NCBI RefSeq assembly: GCF_003611635.1
Contig: NZ_RAVZ01000039.1
Span: forward strand, 1-40,315
DNA length: 40,315 nt
Source of the DNA: Corallococcus terminator
Lineage (GTDB): Bacteria > Myxococcota > Myxococcia > Myxococcales > Myxococcaceae
Direction: 5' to 3'
Of this stretch, positions 30,569 through 38,800 are shown piece after piece. Both the position numbers and the translations under genes were made by a program. How positions within the stretch are numbered: position 1 is the first letter of the stretch; every line of letters starts with the position of its first letter. The notes beneath the pieces were generated by a model that searched no databases, was not told where the DNA came from, and was given only the letters and a program-made list of their open reading frames with translations.

Positions 30569-32131
30569 TCAGGTCCCTCGGCGCTTGCGGACGTTGCGGC
30601 GCGGCTTCGGGAGGGATGTCTTGGCCGCGGCGCGCTTGCGGACGGTGCGACGTGGCTTGGGCAGCGGGGTCGGCTCCGGGGTGCGCGTGCGCGCGAGGCC
30701 CGTCATCAACATCTGGCCTTCCGCGAAGGGCTGCCCCACGCGCAGCCCCTTGCCCGTGATGTGCAGCTCGCGCAGCGAAGGATCGTAGTCGCTGTTGCGC
30801 ACCTTCAGCGCCGCGACGAAGCGGTGCAGCCCGGAGTGCAGCTCCACCAGGCGCAGGAACAGGATGTTCTCCGCCACCATGGAGATGCCCTTGAGCGGAA
30901 ACTTCACCTCGGGACCGAAGGCGGTGGTGGACTCGGCGGTGTAGACCAGCGTCACCTCACGCACCCGGCACTCGTTGACGAGCGCCGCCAGGAAGCGCGC
31001 CACCCGGGCAGTGCGGGTCGAGGCGCGGCGCAGCGCCTCGTAGCCATCCAGGAAGATGCGGCGCACCCGTCCGCTGCGGATGGAGGTCAGCAGTTCGGTG
31101 CCCAGCTTGTCGAGGATGTTCTCCGTGGGCGGCCGGAAGCTCACCTCCAGGTCGCCCCGCTCCATCAGCGGCTGCAGGTGCAACCCCACGCCCGCCGCCT
31201 GGGCGAGCATCCGCTCCGGCGCGTCGTAGAAGGCGAAGTAGTGGCCGCGCTCGCCCCGGCGGGCCCCTTCCGCCAGGAAGCTCAGGCCCAGCAGCGTCTT
31301 GCCGCTGCCCGGGGGCCCCAGGAGGATGGTGGTGGAGCCGGCGGGCACGCCGCCCAGGAGCATCGTGTCCAGGCCGGCCACGCCAAAGCCCGCGCGCTCG
31401 TTCTTCCCCGCGCCGGGCACCAGGTGCCCATCCACCATCGACTCCAGGCGCGGGTAGACGGTGAGCCCGTCCCCGGTGATTTCAAAGCTGTGCTGCCCCA
31501 TCTTGTAGGCGCTGCCCCGGAACTTGCGCACGCTCAGCTCGCGAATCGTGCGGACACCGAAGACGCGTTGCTGGAGCAGCAGCAGGCCGTCCACCATGGT
31601 GTGTTCGGCGCGCAGGCCCTTCTCGCCTCCGGTGGTGAGCACCAGGGTGGTGCAGCCGATGAGGCCCGTCACGACCTGGAGGCCGTGGATGAACTTCTTG
31701 AGCGCCTGGCGCGACGGGGCCAGCTCCTCCGCTGCCAGCAGGCCGTCCAGCACCAGCAGCGAGGCCTTGTGCGCCTTGACCTCCTTGCGCACCAGCGCCG
31801 CGAGCGCGTCCAGCCCGCCCTGCTCCAGGATGGTGAAGGCGCTCAGGTAGGCGATGTTTGCGGGGACGCAGGCCGAATCGAAGAACGACAGCGTCTGGAG
31901 ATTGCTCACCAGGTCCGTGTGCGACTCGGCCAGCAGCGTCAGGTACAGCACGCGGCTGCCCTGGGTCGCCTGATGGAAGCAGATCTGGCTGGCGAGGATG
32001 GTCTTCCCCGCGCCCGGCAGCCCCAGGACCATGTACATGCGGCCCTTGCGCAGGCCTCCGCAGAGCACCGTGTCCAGACCTGGGATGCCCGTGGCCAGCC
32101 GCTGCTCTTCCCGTGGACCCGCCTGCCCCAT
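30569..32131 (-). CDS. Double-domain KaiC-like RecA-fold ATPase with repeated basic tail
   Basis: A 520-residue protein with two KaiC-type domains (about 5-235 and 242-480). Walker A motifs are GLPGAGKT (37-44) and GPPGSGKT (272-279). The paired catalytic glutamates of cyanobacterial KaiC are changed: the first domain reads LLAES (one Glu remains) and the second FYDAP (none). The tail 481-520 is very basic and contains LPKPRR-T/N-VRKR twice (490-500 and 507-517). The ATG at 32131 is chosen for its upstream GGAAGGAAG; an ATG at 32197 has no such site. KaiC-like proteins outside cyanobacteria act as signalling ATPases. It is coupled to a receiver protein; no kaiA or kaiB is nearby. Confidence 0.88.
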   Translation of the reverse strand: MGQAGPREEQRLATGIPGLDTVLCGGLRKGRMYMVLGLPGAGKTILASQICFHQATQGSRVLYLTLLAESHTDLVSNLQTLSFFDSACVPANIAYLSAFTILEQGGLDALAALVRKEVKAHKASLLVLDGLLAAEELAPSRQALKKFIHGLQVVTGLIGCTTLVLTTGGEKGLRAEHTMVDGLLLLQQRVFGVRTIRELSVRKFRGSAYKMGQHSFEITGDGLTVYPRLESMVDGHLVPGAGKNERAGFGVAGLDTMLLGGVPAGSTTILLGPPGSGKTLLGLSFLAEGARRGERGHYFAFYDAPERMLAQAAGVGLHLQPLMERGDLEVSFRPPTENILDKLGTELLTSIRSGRVRRIFLDGYEALRRASTRTARVARFLAALVNECRVREVTLVYTAESTTAFGPEVKFPLKGISMVAENILFLRLVELHSGLHRFVAALKVRNSDYDPSLRELHITGKGLRVGQPFAEGQMLMTGLARTRTPEPTPLPKPRRTVRKRAAAKTSLPKPRRNVRKRRGT

Positions 32132-32275
32132 CACACGCTTCCTTCCTGGGCGCGGCGCGCCAGTCAGGGCCGAGGCCTCCGGTCCTGACGACTCCATAGT
32201 CCAGCCGGACTTGAAAGGAGCAACAATCTGGGAATCGCCCAGTGGAGGACAACGCGGTCCCGATCCGCTGGTTGC

Positions 32276-33055
32276 CTACCGGGCGACGTGGGGGTCCGTC
32301 GCCTGCCCCCGGACCCCGCTCCCCGTCAACGGCTTGAGGGACGCACGCAGGGCTTCAATCTGGGCGCGGGCCTGGTTCTTGAGCGACTCCAGGTCGTCCA
32401 GGGTCATCCCCTTGGTGGAGATGGGCGTGCCCACCGTCACCAGCCCGCGCGACGTGGCGAAGCGCCACGAGTGCTTGGGCAGCGCGAGCCGCGTGCCGCT
32501 CACCGCCAGGGGCAACACGTCCGCCTGCGCCTCGATGGCGAGCCGGAAGGCGCCGTCCTTGAAGGGCAGCAGGTCCTCCGTCTTGGAGCGGGTGCCCTCC
32601 GGGAAGATCATCACCGGCATCCCCTTGGCGAGCCACGCCTTGCAGCGCCCCATGGCGCCGGTGGCCGAGTCGCGGTCGCCGCGCTCCACCGGGATGTCCC
32701 CCGCCATGCTCATCATCCAGCCCACCACGGGCACACGGAAGAGGCTCTTCTTGCCCAGCCACTTCATCTCCCAGGGCAGGTGGGAGATGAGGAACGGATC
32801 CGCGTTGGACTCGTGGTTGCTCACCACCACGGTGTTCGGCGCGATGCCGTTGGGGATTTCTCCGTGCGTGCTGAAGCGCCAGAAGGGCGTGAGCTTCGCG
32901 GCGGTGAAGCCCACCAGCCGGAAGCAGCGCCCCGCCACGTAGCGGCGCTTGTCGAACAGGGCGGTGAAGATGAACAGGGTGAGCTGGACGAAGAAGCCCA
33001 CCAGGGCCACGAGGCCCACCTCGACCCAGGTCCAGATGGAGAGCAGTGCGTTCAT
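32276..33055 (-). CDS. 1-acyl-sn-glycerol-3-phosphate acyltransferase (PlsC family)
   Basis: A 259-residue membrane-bound acyltransferase. An N-terminal hydrophobic segment (about 5-32) is followed by the HX4D motif in SNHESNADPF, an RGDRDSA region and FPEGTRSK, the substrate-binding motif. It would acylate lysophosphatidic acid, or a related lysolipid, at the inner membrane. The ATG at 33055 has AAGGGA 8-9 bases upstream; a longer upstream reading overlaps exonuclease III and is rejected. It lies 29 bp after the xth stop on the same strand, so the two are probably co-transcribed although functionally unrelated. Confidence 0.92.
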   Translation of the reverse strand: MNALLSIWTWVEVGLVALVGFFVQLTLFIFTALFDKRRYVAGRCFRLVGFTAAKLTPFWRFSTHGEIPNGIAPNTVVVSNHESNADPFLISHLPWEMKWLGKKSLFRVPVVGWMMSMAGDIPVERGDRDSATGAMGRCKAWLAKGMPVMIFPEGTRSKTEDLLPFKDGAFRLAIEAQADVLPLAVSGTRLALPKHSWRFATSRGLVTVGTPISTKGMTLDDLESLKNQARAQIEALRASLKPLTGSGVRGQATDPHVAR

Positions 33056-33084
33056 GACGGGGGTCCCTTGGGCACGATGGTAAT

Positions 33085-33870
33085 TCAGGAGAGGACGGCC
33101 GGATCCAGGTCCACGCTCACCGGACAGTGATCCGACCCATGGACGTCCGGATGCACCGCGGCCTTCTGCACGTAGCCGAGCGCCGCGGGGCTCGCCAGCA
33201 CGTAGTCGATGCGCCAGCCGATGTTCTTCTCGCGCACGCCGACGCGCTGGCTCCACCAGGAATAGTGGCCGCCCGCGGGGTTGAAGTGGCGGAAGGTGTC
33301 CACCCAGCCTGCGCGGATCCACCGGTCGAACTCCTCGCGCTCCTCCGGGCGGAAGCCGCTCGTCTCGCGGTTCTCGCGCGGGCGCGCCAGGTCGATGTCG
33401 CGGTGCGCGGTGTTGAAGTCGCCCATCACCAGCACGCGTTCGCCGTCGCGCAGGGGCTTCTCCAGCCGCGCGAAGAGGCGCTGGTAGAAGTCCAGCTTGA
33501 AGGGGATGCGGCTCAGGTCCCGGTCCTTCCCGTTGCCGTTGGGGAAGTAGCCGTTGACCACGGTGAGCTTGCCGAAGCGGGCGAACTGGAGGCGGCCTTC
33601 CGCGTCCATGGCGGGGGCGCCCAGGAGGGTGTCCAGGTCGTCCGGCTCATGGCGGCTGAAGAGGCCCACGCCGCTGTAGCCGGGGCGTTCCGCGGCCACG
33701 AAGTGGGTCTTCCAACGGCGGGGAGCGCGCACCTCCGCGGGAAGCTGCTCCACGCGGGCGCGCACCTCCTGCAACCCCACGATGTCCGCCCGGGCCTTGG
33801 ACAGCCACGGGAGGAACCCCTTGCGGTGGATGGAGCGCAGACCGTTGACGTTCCAGGAGACGACTCGCAC
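33085..33870 (-). CDS. xth: Exodeoxyribonuclease III (AP endonuclease)
   Basis: A 261-residue enzyme of the exonuclease III family that cuts DNA at abasic sites and degrades 3' ends in base-excision repair. Motifs in order: VVSWNVNGLRS, IVGLQEVR, GVGLFSR, GDFNTAHRDIDLARP, IDYVLAS, and SDHCPVSVDL with the final catalytic Asp-His. Length is normal. The start is the GTG at 33870, because the protein then begins directly at the conserved VRVVSWNVNG; upstream in-frame sequence reads through a hairpin and is not family-like. It follows the lamin-tail lipoprotein gene after 91 bp, with a hairpin between. Confidence 0.93.
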   Translation of the reverse strand: MRVVSWNVNGLRSIHRKGFLPWLSKARADIVGLQEVRARVEQLPAEVRAPRRWKTHFVAAERPGYSGVGLFSRHEPDDLDTLLGAPAMDAEGRLQFARFGKLTVVNGYFPNGNGKDRDLSRIPFKLDFYQRLFARLEKPLRDGERVLVMGDFNTAHRDIDLARPRENRETSGFRPEEREEFDRWIRAGWVDTFRHFNPAGGHYSWWSQRVGVREKNIGWRIDYVLASPAALGYVQKAAVHPDVHGSDHCPVSVDLDPAVLS

Positions 33871-33906
33871 GCCCCCGCTTATGGCGAAAGCGCGCGGGTA
33901 TTTCCA

Positions 33907-33938
33907 GCCCCCACCGTCCCTGGAAGGACGATGGGGGC
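33907..33938 (-). terminator. Long hairpin after the lamin-tail lipoprotein gene
   Basis: GCCCCCACCGTCC (33907-33919) pairs with GGACGATGGGGGC (33926-33938), 13 bp with one mismatch and a 6-base loop, 23 bp beyond the stop at 33962. No T run follows on either strand, so it is terminator-like rather than a canonical intrinsic terminator. Confidence 0.5.
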
Positions 33939-33961
33939 CGGCCCTACTCAGTGCGTCACGG

Positions 33962-35887
33962 CTATTCGGTGGCGCTCGCCTTGTTCTGCGGGCCACGCGT
34001 GGTGCGGATGATGAAGTCCGCGCTGTTCACGTTCGTGTCGTAGCTGTTGCCCGCCGCGGCGTCGACGCCGCTGCCCTCCATGGTCGCGGCCGACGAGGTG
34101 GCCTTCGCCTTGCGCTCGTAGCTGCCGCCGGTGGCGGGCGTCCCGTTGACGGGGCTCGCGCCTTCCGCCGAGTTCGCGGTGCCGTAGCCCAGCGTGTCCA
34201 CCGCGTTCGCGTCGTTGATGGCGGTGGTGAGGTTGGCGGGGCCCACGCGCACATGGCCGCCAGCGGCGCCCATGGCGAAGGTCGTGGCCCAGTTCGCGTC
34301 AGCGGCGGTGGTGGTGCCCACGTAGCTGCCATGGCCCAGCAGGAAGAAGCCATGGGCCGCGATGCGCGCGGTCGTCGGCAGAACGAAGTTGCCGCTGTAG
34401 GTGGCACCCGTGGCGCTCTTGTACTGGAGCCTCCAGCCACCGATGTTCACTTCCGCGTTCGTCGGATTGTAGAGCTCGACGAACTCGTCGTTCGCGCCAC
34501 CTGCGCCGGCCGCCGCGACCTCGCTGATGACGATGTGGTTCGTCGTCGGCTCGGAGGTGACCTTCGCCTGCGCGGACACCGACTGGCCGTTGAGCGTGGC
34601 GACCACCGTGCCCGTCGAGCCGGAAGCACCACCCGTGAGGGCGAACTTCGCGGAGATCTGGTTGGCCGGCACCGTCACCGACGCGGGCACCGTGCCCACG
34701 CCACCCGTCGTGGAGAGCGCGATGATCGTGTCCGTCGCGGGCGGCACGTCGAGCGTCACGGTGAGGTTGACCGTCTTGCCCGGGGCCACTTCCACCGTCT
34801 CCGGCGACAGGAACGCCAGCGAGGCGGCCTCGGTCTCACCGAGCACGCGCACCGTGGCGTTACGCGAATCCGAGCCCAGCGAGGCCGTCAGCGTCGCCTT
34901 GGCGGAACCCGCCGCCGCGTTCGCCGTCACGATGACCGCCGCCGAACGGGCACCCGCGGGCACCACCACCTGGCCGTTGTTGGCCACGGTGATCGAGGGG
35001 CTGGACGAGGTGACCTGCACCACCACGGCCGTGTCGGCCGGGGCGCTCAGCGTCACTTCCAGGGACTCCGGAATCGTCTCACCCGTGGTGCCCGAGCGCG
35101 CGAAGGTCGCGGCCGGCTCCAGGGCGGTGAGCGTCACGGGGCTCGTGCCCGCGTCCGTCGTGCCGCCGTCCGTCTCCGTGCCAGCGTCCGGCGCGGGACC
35201 CGCGTCGGTGCCACCGTCCGTCTCCGTGCCGGCATCCGTCTCCGTGCCCGCGTCCGTACCAGGACCCGCGTCGATGGCGCCGCCGTCCGTCTCAGTGCCA
35301 GCGTCCGTCTCAGTGCCAGCGTCCGTCGTCGTGCCGCCGTCCGTCTCCGTGCCAGCGTCCACCGGACCGCTGCCGCCGTCGGTCTCCGTGCCCGCGTCCG
35401 TCTCCGTGCCAGCGTCCACCGGACCGCTGCCGCCGTCGGTCTCCGTGCCCGCGTCCGTCGTCGTGCCGGCGTCCGTCTCCGTGCCCGCGTCCGTCGTCGT
35501 GCCGGCATCCGTCTCAGTGCCAGCGTCCGTCGTCGTGCCGGCGTCCGTCTCCGTGCCCGCGTCCGTCGTCGTGCCGGCGTCCGTCTCCGTGCCCGCGTCC
35601 GTCGTCGTGCCGGCGTCCGTCTCCGTGCCCGCGTCCGTCGTCGTGCCGGCATCGTCGCCGGTCACGCCGCCATCGGTCTCGGTGCCCGCATCGACCGTGG
35701 GGGTCGTGACCTGGCAGCTATTGTTGCAGCGATCGCCTTCGTTGCGATTGCCGTCGTCGCACGCTTCACCGCTCTCGACGATGCCGTTGCCGCAGACAGG
35801 ATCCTTCGGGTCATCACCACCGCACGCGGACAACAACAACAGCACCGCTGACAAAGGGACCAGCAAGTGCCGGAAAGACAAGGACAT
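33962..35887 (-). CDS. Lamin-tail-domain lipoprotein with long TDAG repeat
   Basis: A 641-residue surface lipoprotein. The ATG at 35887 has GGAG 6 bases upstream; lipobox LSAC (Cys22). Residues about 31-60 are a Cys-rich myxobacterial repeat (CGNGIVESGEACDDGN, then Cys pairs), as in DUF4215-type units. Residues 65-247 are low-complexity Thr-Asp-Ala/Gly-Gly repeats. Residues about 250-455 form two Ig/cadherin-like beta domains. Residues about 460-640 are a lamin tail domain: NHIVISEVAAAGAGGANDEF (VISEV and DEFVELYNPT), IGGWRLQY and a final TRGPQNKA. Such proteins are common in myxobacteria, and their role is unknown; display or matrix binding is plausible. Confidence 0.85.
   Translation of the reverse strand: MSLSFRHLLVPLSAVLLLLSACGGDDPKDPVCGNGIVESGEACDDGNRNEGDRCNNSCQVTTPTVDAGTETDGGVTGDDAGTTTDAGTETDAGTTTDAGTETDAGTTTDAGTETDAGTTTDAGTETDAGTTTDAGTETDAGTTTDAGTETDGGSGPVDAGTETDAGTETDGGSGPVDAGTETDGGTTTDAGTETDAGTETDGGAIDAGPGTDAGTETDAGTETDGGTDAGPAPDAGTETDGGTTDAGTSPVTLTALEPAATFARSGTTGETIPESLEVTLSAPADTAVVVQVTSSSPSITVANNGQVVVPAGARSAAVIVTANAAAGSAKATLTASLGSDSRNATVRVLGETEAASLAFLSPETVEVAPGKTVNLTVTLDVPPATDTIIALSTTGGVGTVPASVTVPANQISAKFALTGGASGSTGTVVATLNGQSVSAQAKVTSEPTTNHIVISEVAAAGAGGANDEFVELYNPTNAEVNIGGWRLQYKSATGATYSGNFVLPTTARIAAHGFFLLGHGSYVGTTTAADANWATTFAMGAAGGHVRVGPANLTTAINDANAVDTLGYGTANSAEGASPVNGTPATGGSYERKAKATSSAATMEGSGVDAAAGNSYDTNVNSADFIIRTTRGPQNKASATE
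35147..35695 (-). repeat. 18/36-bp in-frame tandem repeat (TDAG/TDGG)
   Basis: About thirty 18-bp units coding Thr-Asp-Ala/Gly-Gly-Thr-Glu/Thr. Around 35455-35645 a 36-bp super-unit (DAGTETDAGTTT) recurs nearly without change about five times, so gain or loss of units would keep the frame. It resembles a direct-repeat array but has no spacers. Confidence 0.9.
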
Positions 35888-35888
35888 G

Positions 35889-35915
35889 GAGACTCCGTGT
35901 TGGGTACAGAGTCTC
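35889..35915 (-). promoter_or_regulatory. Leader hairpin covering the ribosome-binding site of the lamin-tail gene
   Basis: On the minus strand GAGACTC (35915-35909) can pair with GAGTCTC (35895-35889). The second arm contains part of the GGAG Shine-Dalgarno directly before the ATG at 35887, so pairing would hide it. Confidence 0.4.
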
Positions 35916-36045
35916 TTCCAAACCACAAAATTACAGGGAGACGCAAACCCACCGGGACACTTTTGCCGCCCCTTTTCTTGACGACCCTGGTCATCGGTTT
36001 CTTAAAACCCGACAACCCAGGGGAGTCCCCTTCCCGGCCGTTGGA

Positions 36046-37008
36046 TCAGCCCGGAATGACGGGGGTTTGCGCGGGGGCCGGAGCCTCCAGCCCGTGGACC
36101 AACAGGAAGCACCGGACGGCCTCGGAGATTTCCGTTCCGGCCTCCAGCAGGCCCGCGTGGCCGGCGTCGTCCACCTGGAGCCATTCGGCCTGGGGCAGCG
36201 CGCGGTGCAGGCGCTGGACCTCGCCCAGCGGCACGAGCACGTCATCGCGCGCGGCGATGATCAGCACGGGCACGCGCACGGAGGGCACGACGTCCCAGGC
36301 GTGGCCCTCGGTGAGGCCGCGCAGGGTGCGCCAGTAGGCCTGGGGGCTCATGCGGTAGAGCGCATCCAGGAACTCGGCGATGTCCTCTCGCGGTGCCCGG
36401 GCGCGCAGCGCGCCCACGGCCCGGCCCAGCGGATCCGCGAAGCGGCTGCCGATGAGGGCCTTCACCGCGGGCGCGACCACCGGCACGAAGGGCGTCCCCG
36501 CGGCCAGCAACTGGCTCACGGCGGACAGCGCCATGCGGGAGCCCCAGCGCGGATCCGCCGCGCCCGGCAGCCCGGGTGTCCCCGCGATGAGCGTCATGGA
36601 GGGCACCAGTTCCGGACGGCGCCGGTACAGCTCCAGCAGGATGCGCACCCCCATGGAGAAGGCGATGTGGTGGGGCGGCCGGCCATTGCCGCGCGCCATC
36701 GTCTCCTCGGTGACGCGCTCCAGGTCATCCACGTGCACCTTCACGCGGTAGTCACCGTCGCGCGACTCCTCGCTGCCGCCGTGGCCCCGGTAGTCCCAGT
36801 GCACCACGCGGTGGTCCTGCTCCAGGTTTCCGACGATGTGGCGCCAGAAGTTCTCCGACGTCCCAATGCCATTGGTCAGCAGCACCGGAGGCCGGTCCGC
36901 GAGCGCCCGGTCCCGCGCCGCCTCCGGCAGGCCCGCGCTGTGGTTGTGGACCGCCACCCGGGTGCCATCCGGGGCGGAGACGAAGTGTGTCGAACGACGA
37001 TAGGGCAT
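36046..37008 (-). CDS. Alpha/beta-hydrolase fold protein
   Basis: A 320-residue cytosolic hydrolase. The nucleophile elbow is IAFSMG (Ser118), with Ala where the first Gly of GxSxG usually sits. The acid is in IIAARDDVLVP and the His in DDAGHAGLLEAG. The oxyanion region appears as LLTNGIGTS and WDYRGHGGSE as in hydrolase/haloperoxidase-like enzymes. No signal peptide. Substrate unknown; esterase, haloperoxidase-like or lactonase roles are all possible. It diverges from the PhyH gene with 128 bp between the starts. Confidence 0.88.
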   Translation of the reverse strand: MPYRRSTHFVSAPDGTRVAVHNHSAGLPEAARDRALADRPPVLLTNGIGTSENFWRHIVGNLEQDHRVVHWDYRGHGGSEESRDGDYRVKVHVDDLERVTEETMARGNGRPPHHIAFSMGVRILLELYRRRPELVPSMTLIAGTPGLPGAADPRWGSRMALSAVSQLLAAGTPFVPVVAPAVKALIGSRFADPLGRAVGALRARAPREDIAEFLDALYRMSPQAYWRTLRGLTEGHAWDVVPSVRVPVLIIAARDDVLVPLGEVQRLHRALPQAEWLQVDDAGHAGLLEAGTEISEAVRCFLLVHGLEAPAPAQTPVIPG

Positions 37009-37028
37009 CCCTGCTCACCATGCGGCCG

Positions 37029-37065
37029 GGCAGGCGCGGGTGCAAGGGTTCCCCGCCCGCCTGCC
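37029..37065. other. GC-rich hairpin in the divergent intergenic region
   Basis: GGCAGGC (37029-37035) pairs with GCCTGCC (37059-37065), with further flanking pairs if small bulges are allowed. It lies between the starts of the alpha/beta hydrolase and PhyH genes. Confidence 0.3.
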
Positions 37066-37136
37066 CCGGGGCTTCCGTCCACGGCGGCGCGCGCGAGGCT
37101 GGACGCGGGCCCGCCTCCGGGAGATCGTGTCCGTGA

Positions 37137-37934
37137 ATGGTCAGCGTGGAGGCCGAAGGATTGGACGTGGCGGCCGTGCTCGCCCACTACGAGGCGCACG
37201 GCTTCGCGCGCCTGGGCCGCGTGCTGGACGACGCGGGCGTGGAGTCCCTGCGCGAGCGGGCGGACGACCTGATGCTCGGCCGCGTGGTGTACCCGGGCCT
37301 GTTCTTCCAACCGGACGCCACCACCGGCCGCTACGAGGACGCGCCGCTGGGCCTGGGCTGGCAGGGGCCGTCCCTGGACTACCGCAAGCTGGAGAAGCTG
37401 GAGAAGGATCCGCGCTTCCTCGCGTGGCTGGAGAACCCGCTGTTCGAACGGATCGCGCGGGCCCGCATCCCGGGCGACATCGTCCTGTACCGCGCCATCC
37501 TCTTCCACAAGGGCCCGGCGGGCGGCAGCAACCTGCCCTTCCACCAGGACGGAGGGAAGCTGTGGGGCCTCACGCGCGAGCCCGACCTGCAGATCTGGAC
37601 CGCGCTGGACGACGCCCCCGAAGGCGGCGGCTGCCTGGAGGTCGTCCCCGGCAGCCACCGGGCGGGGCTGGTGACGGCGCTGGGGGGCGTGATTCCCCCG
37701 GATCGCGTGGCGGCCGAAGATGCCGAAGCGCACGTGGTGTCCCTGCCGGTGCGGGCCGGTGAAGCGCTGCTCGTCCACAACCACGTGTGGCACCGCTCCG
37801 GCAGGGGCCGGCCCGGACAGCGGCGCAGGGCGTTCTCCGCCTGCTACATGAGCGCGGACACCACCTGCGTGCGCAAGAAGAAGGCCCCGCGCGTCTTCCC
37901 GCCGGTGTTCCGTCACCCGGTGCGCGGCGGCTGA
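37137..37934 (+). CDS. Phytanoyl-CoA dioxygenase (PhyH) family protein
   Basis: A 265-residue Fe(II)/2-oxoglutarate-dependent oxygenase. The metal-binding His-x-Asp is in FHQDGGKLWGL; the distal His is in LVHNHVWHRSG, followed by basic residues that bind 2-oxoglutarate. WTALDDAPEGGGCLEVVPGS (ALDDAP...VVPGSHRAG) is typical of the family. Length is normal. The ATG at 37137 lacks a close ribosome-binding site (GGGAG is 13 bases away), so the start is moderately uncertain. The WbqC-like gene follows after 20 bp on the same strand. Substrate unknown; members hydroxylate lipids or natural-product intermediates. Confidence 0.88.
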   Translation: MVSVEAEGLDVAAVLAHYEAHGFARLGRVLDDAGVESLRERADDLMLGRVVYPGLFFQPDATTGRYEDAPLGLGWQGPSLDYRKLEKLEKDPRFLAWLENPLFERIARARIPGDIVLYRAILFHKGPAGGSNLPFHQDGGKLWGLTREPDLQIWTALDDAPEGGGCLEVVPGSHRAGLVTALGGVIPPDRVAAEDAEAHVVSLPVRAGEALLVHNHVWHRSGRGRPGQRRRAFSACYMSADTTCVRKKKAPRVFPPVFRHPVRGG

Positions 37935-37954
37935 AAGGCCCTATCATCCGGAGC

Positions 37955-38800
37955 GTGTCCGGACACCCGGGAGTCCTCGTCGCCGAACAGCCCCACTACC
38001 TGCCGTGGGTGGACTTCTATGAGCAGGTGGCCCGCGCCGGCACGCTGGTGGTGCTGGACGACGTGCAGTGGTTGCGTCGAGGCTGGCAGCGTCGCACGCG
38101 CGTCGCCCTGCCCTTCGGCGTGCCCACGCCACCGCCCACCGAACCGGGCTTCCAGTGGATGTCCATCCCGCTGGAGGATCCGCACCGCGACACGCGCATT
38201 GGCGACCTCGCGGTGGACGCGCGCCAGCCGTGGGCGCGCAAGCACCTGCAGACGCTGGTGACGCTCTACGGCAGCCGCCCCTTCTTCCGCGCGCAGGTGC
38301 TGCCGCGCCTGGAGCCCTTCTACGACGCGGCGGCGCGCGAATCCGGACCGGGGTCGCTCCTGCGCGTGCTGCTGTCCAGCATGGCGCTCTTCTACGAACC
38401 GCTGGGCCTCGCGCCGAACCTCGTGTGCTCCTCCACGCTGGAGCGCCGGGGCGAGGACAAGACGCAGCGGTTGGTGGAGTACTGCCTTCAGACGGGGGCG
38501 CACACGTACTACTCGGGGACGGGCTCCACGCTGTACCTGAAGCCGGAGCGCTTCCGCGCGGTGGACGTGCGCCTGTTGTGGCAGCGCTTCCGTCACCCGG
38601 ACTACACGCAGGGGCGCGAGGGTCGCTTCGTGACGGGGCTGTCGGTGGTGGACGTGCTGGCCAACGTGCCGCTGGAGACGGTGCGCACGTGGCTTGAGCC
38701 GTCGCCGTGGGGGCCGTTCGCGGGGAACGGCCCCCAGCCCCATCAGCGGGCCGACGCGGAGGTGGGACCGGACGCGGGCTTGTCGAAGCGCACGAAGTAG
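37955..38800 (+). CDS. WbqC-like family protein
   Basis: A 281-residue protein resembling the WbqC family, often found in surface-polysaccharide or natural-product clusters. It starts with AEQPHYLPWVDFYEQV and then VVLDDVQWLRRGWQRRTRV, the family's characteristic N-terminal block; later TYYSGTGSTLYL matches the conserved region near the end. The biochemical function of WbqC is not established. The start is taken as GTG 37955; the nearest purine-rich stretch is very close (GGAGC) and the true start is uncertain. It follows the PhyH gene by 20 bp and its 3' end overlaps the convergent ATPase gene by 58 bp. Confidence 0.75.
   Translation: MSGHPGVLVAEQPHYLPWVDFYEQVARAGTLVVLDDVQWLRRGWQRRTRVALPFGVPTPPPTEPGFQWMSIPLEDPHRDTRIGDLAVDARQPWARKHLQTLVTLYGSRPFFRAQVLPRLEPFYDAAARESGPGSLLRVLLSSMALFYEPLGLAPNLVCSSTLERRGEDKTQRLVEYCLQTGAHTYYSGTGSTLYLKPERFRAVDVRLLWQRFRHPDYTQGREGRFVTGLSVVDVLANVPLETVRTWLEPSPWGPFAGNGPQPHQRADAEVGPDAGLSKRTK

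Noticed and set aside
32190-32226. Sigma-70-like promoter before the KaiC-like gene
   Set aside because: A TTGTTG box exists, but no acceptable -10 sequence lies at 16-18 bp spacing.
35147-35695. CRISPR-like direct-repeat array
   Set aside because: Units are contiguous 18-bp in-frame codons with no unique spacers and no cas genes nearby; it encodes a peptide linker.
36007-36045. Intrinsic terminator after the alpha/beta hydrolase gene
   Set aside because: Only a 5-bp stem (AGGGG/CCCCT) and no adjacent T run on the minus strand.
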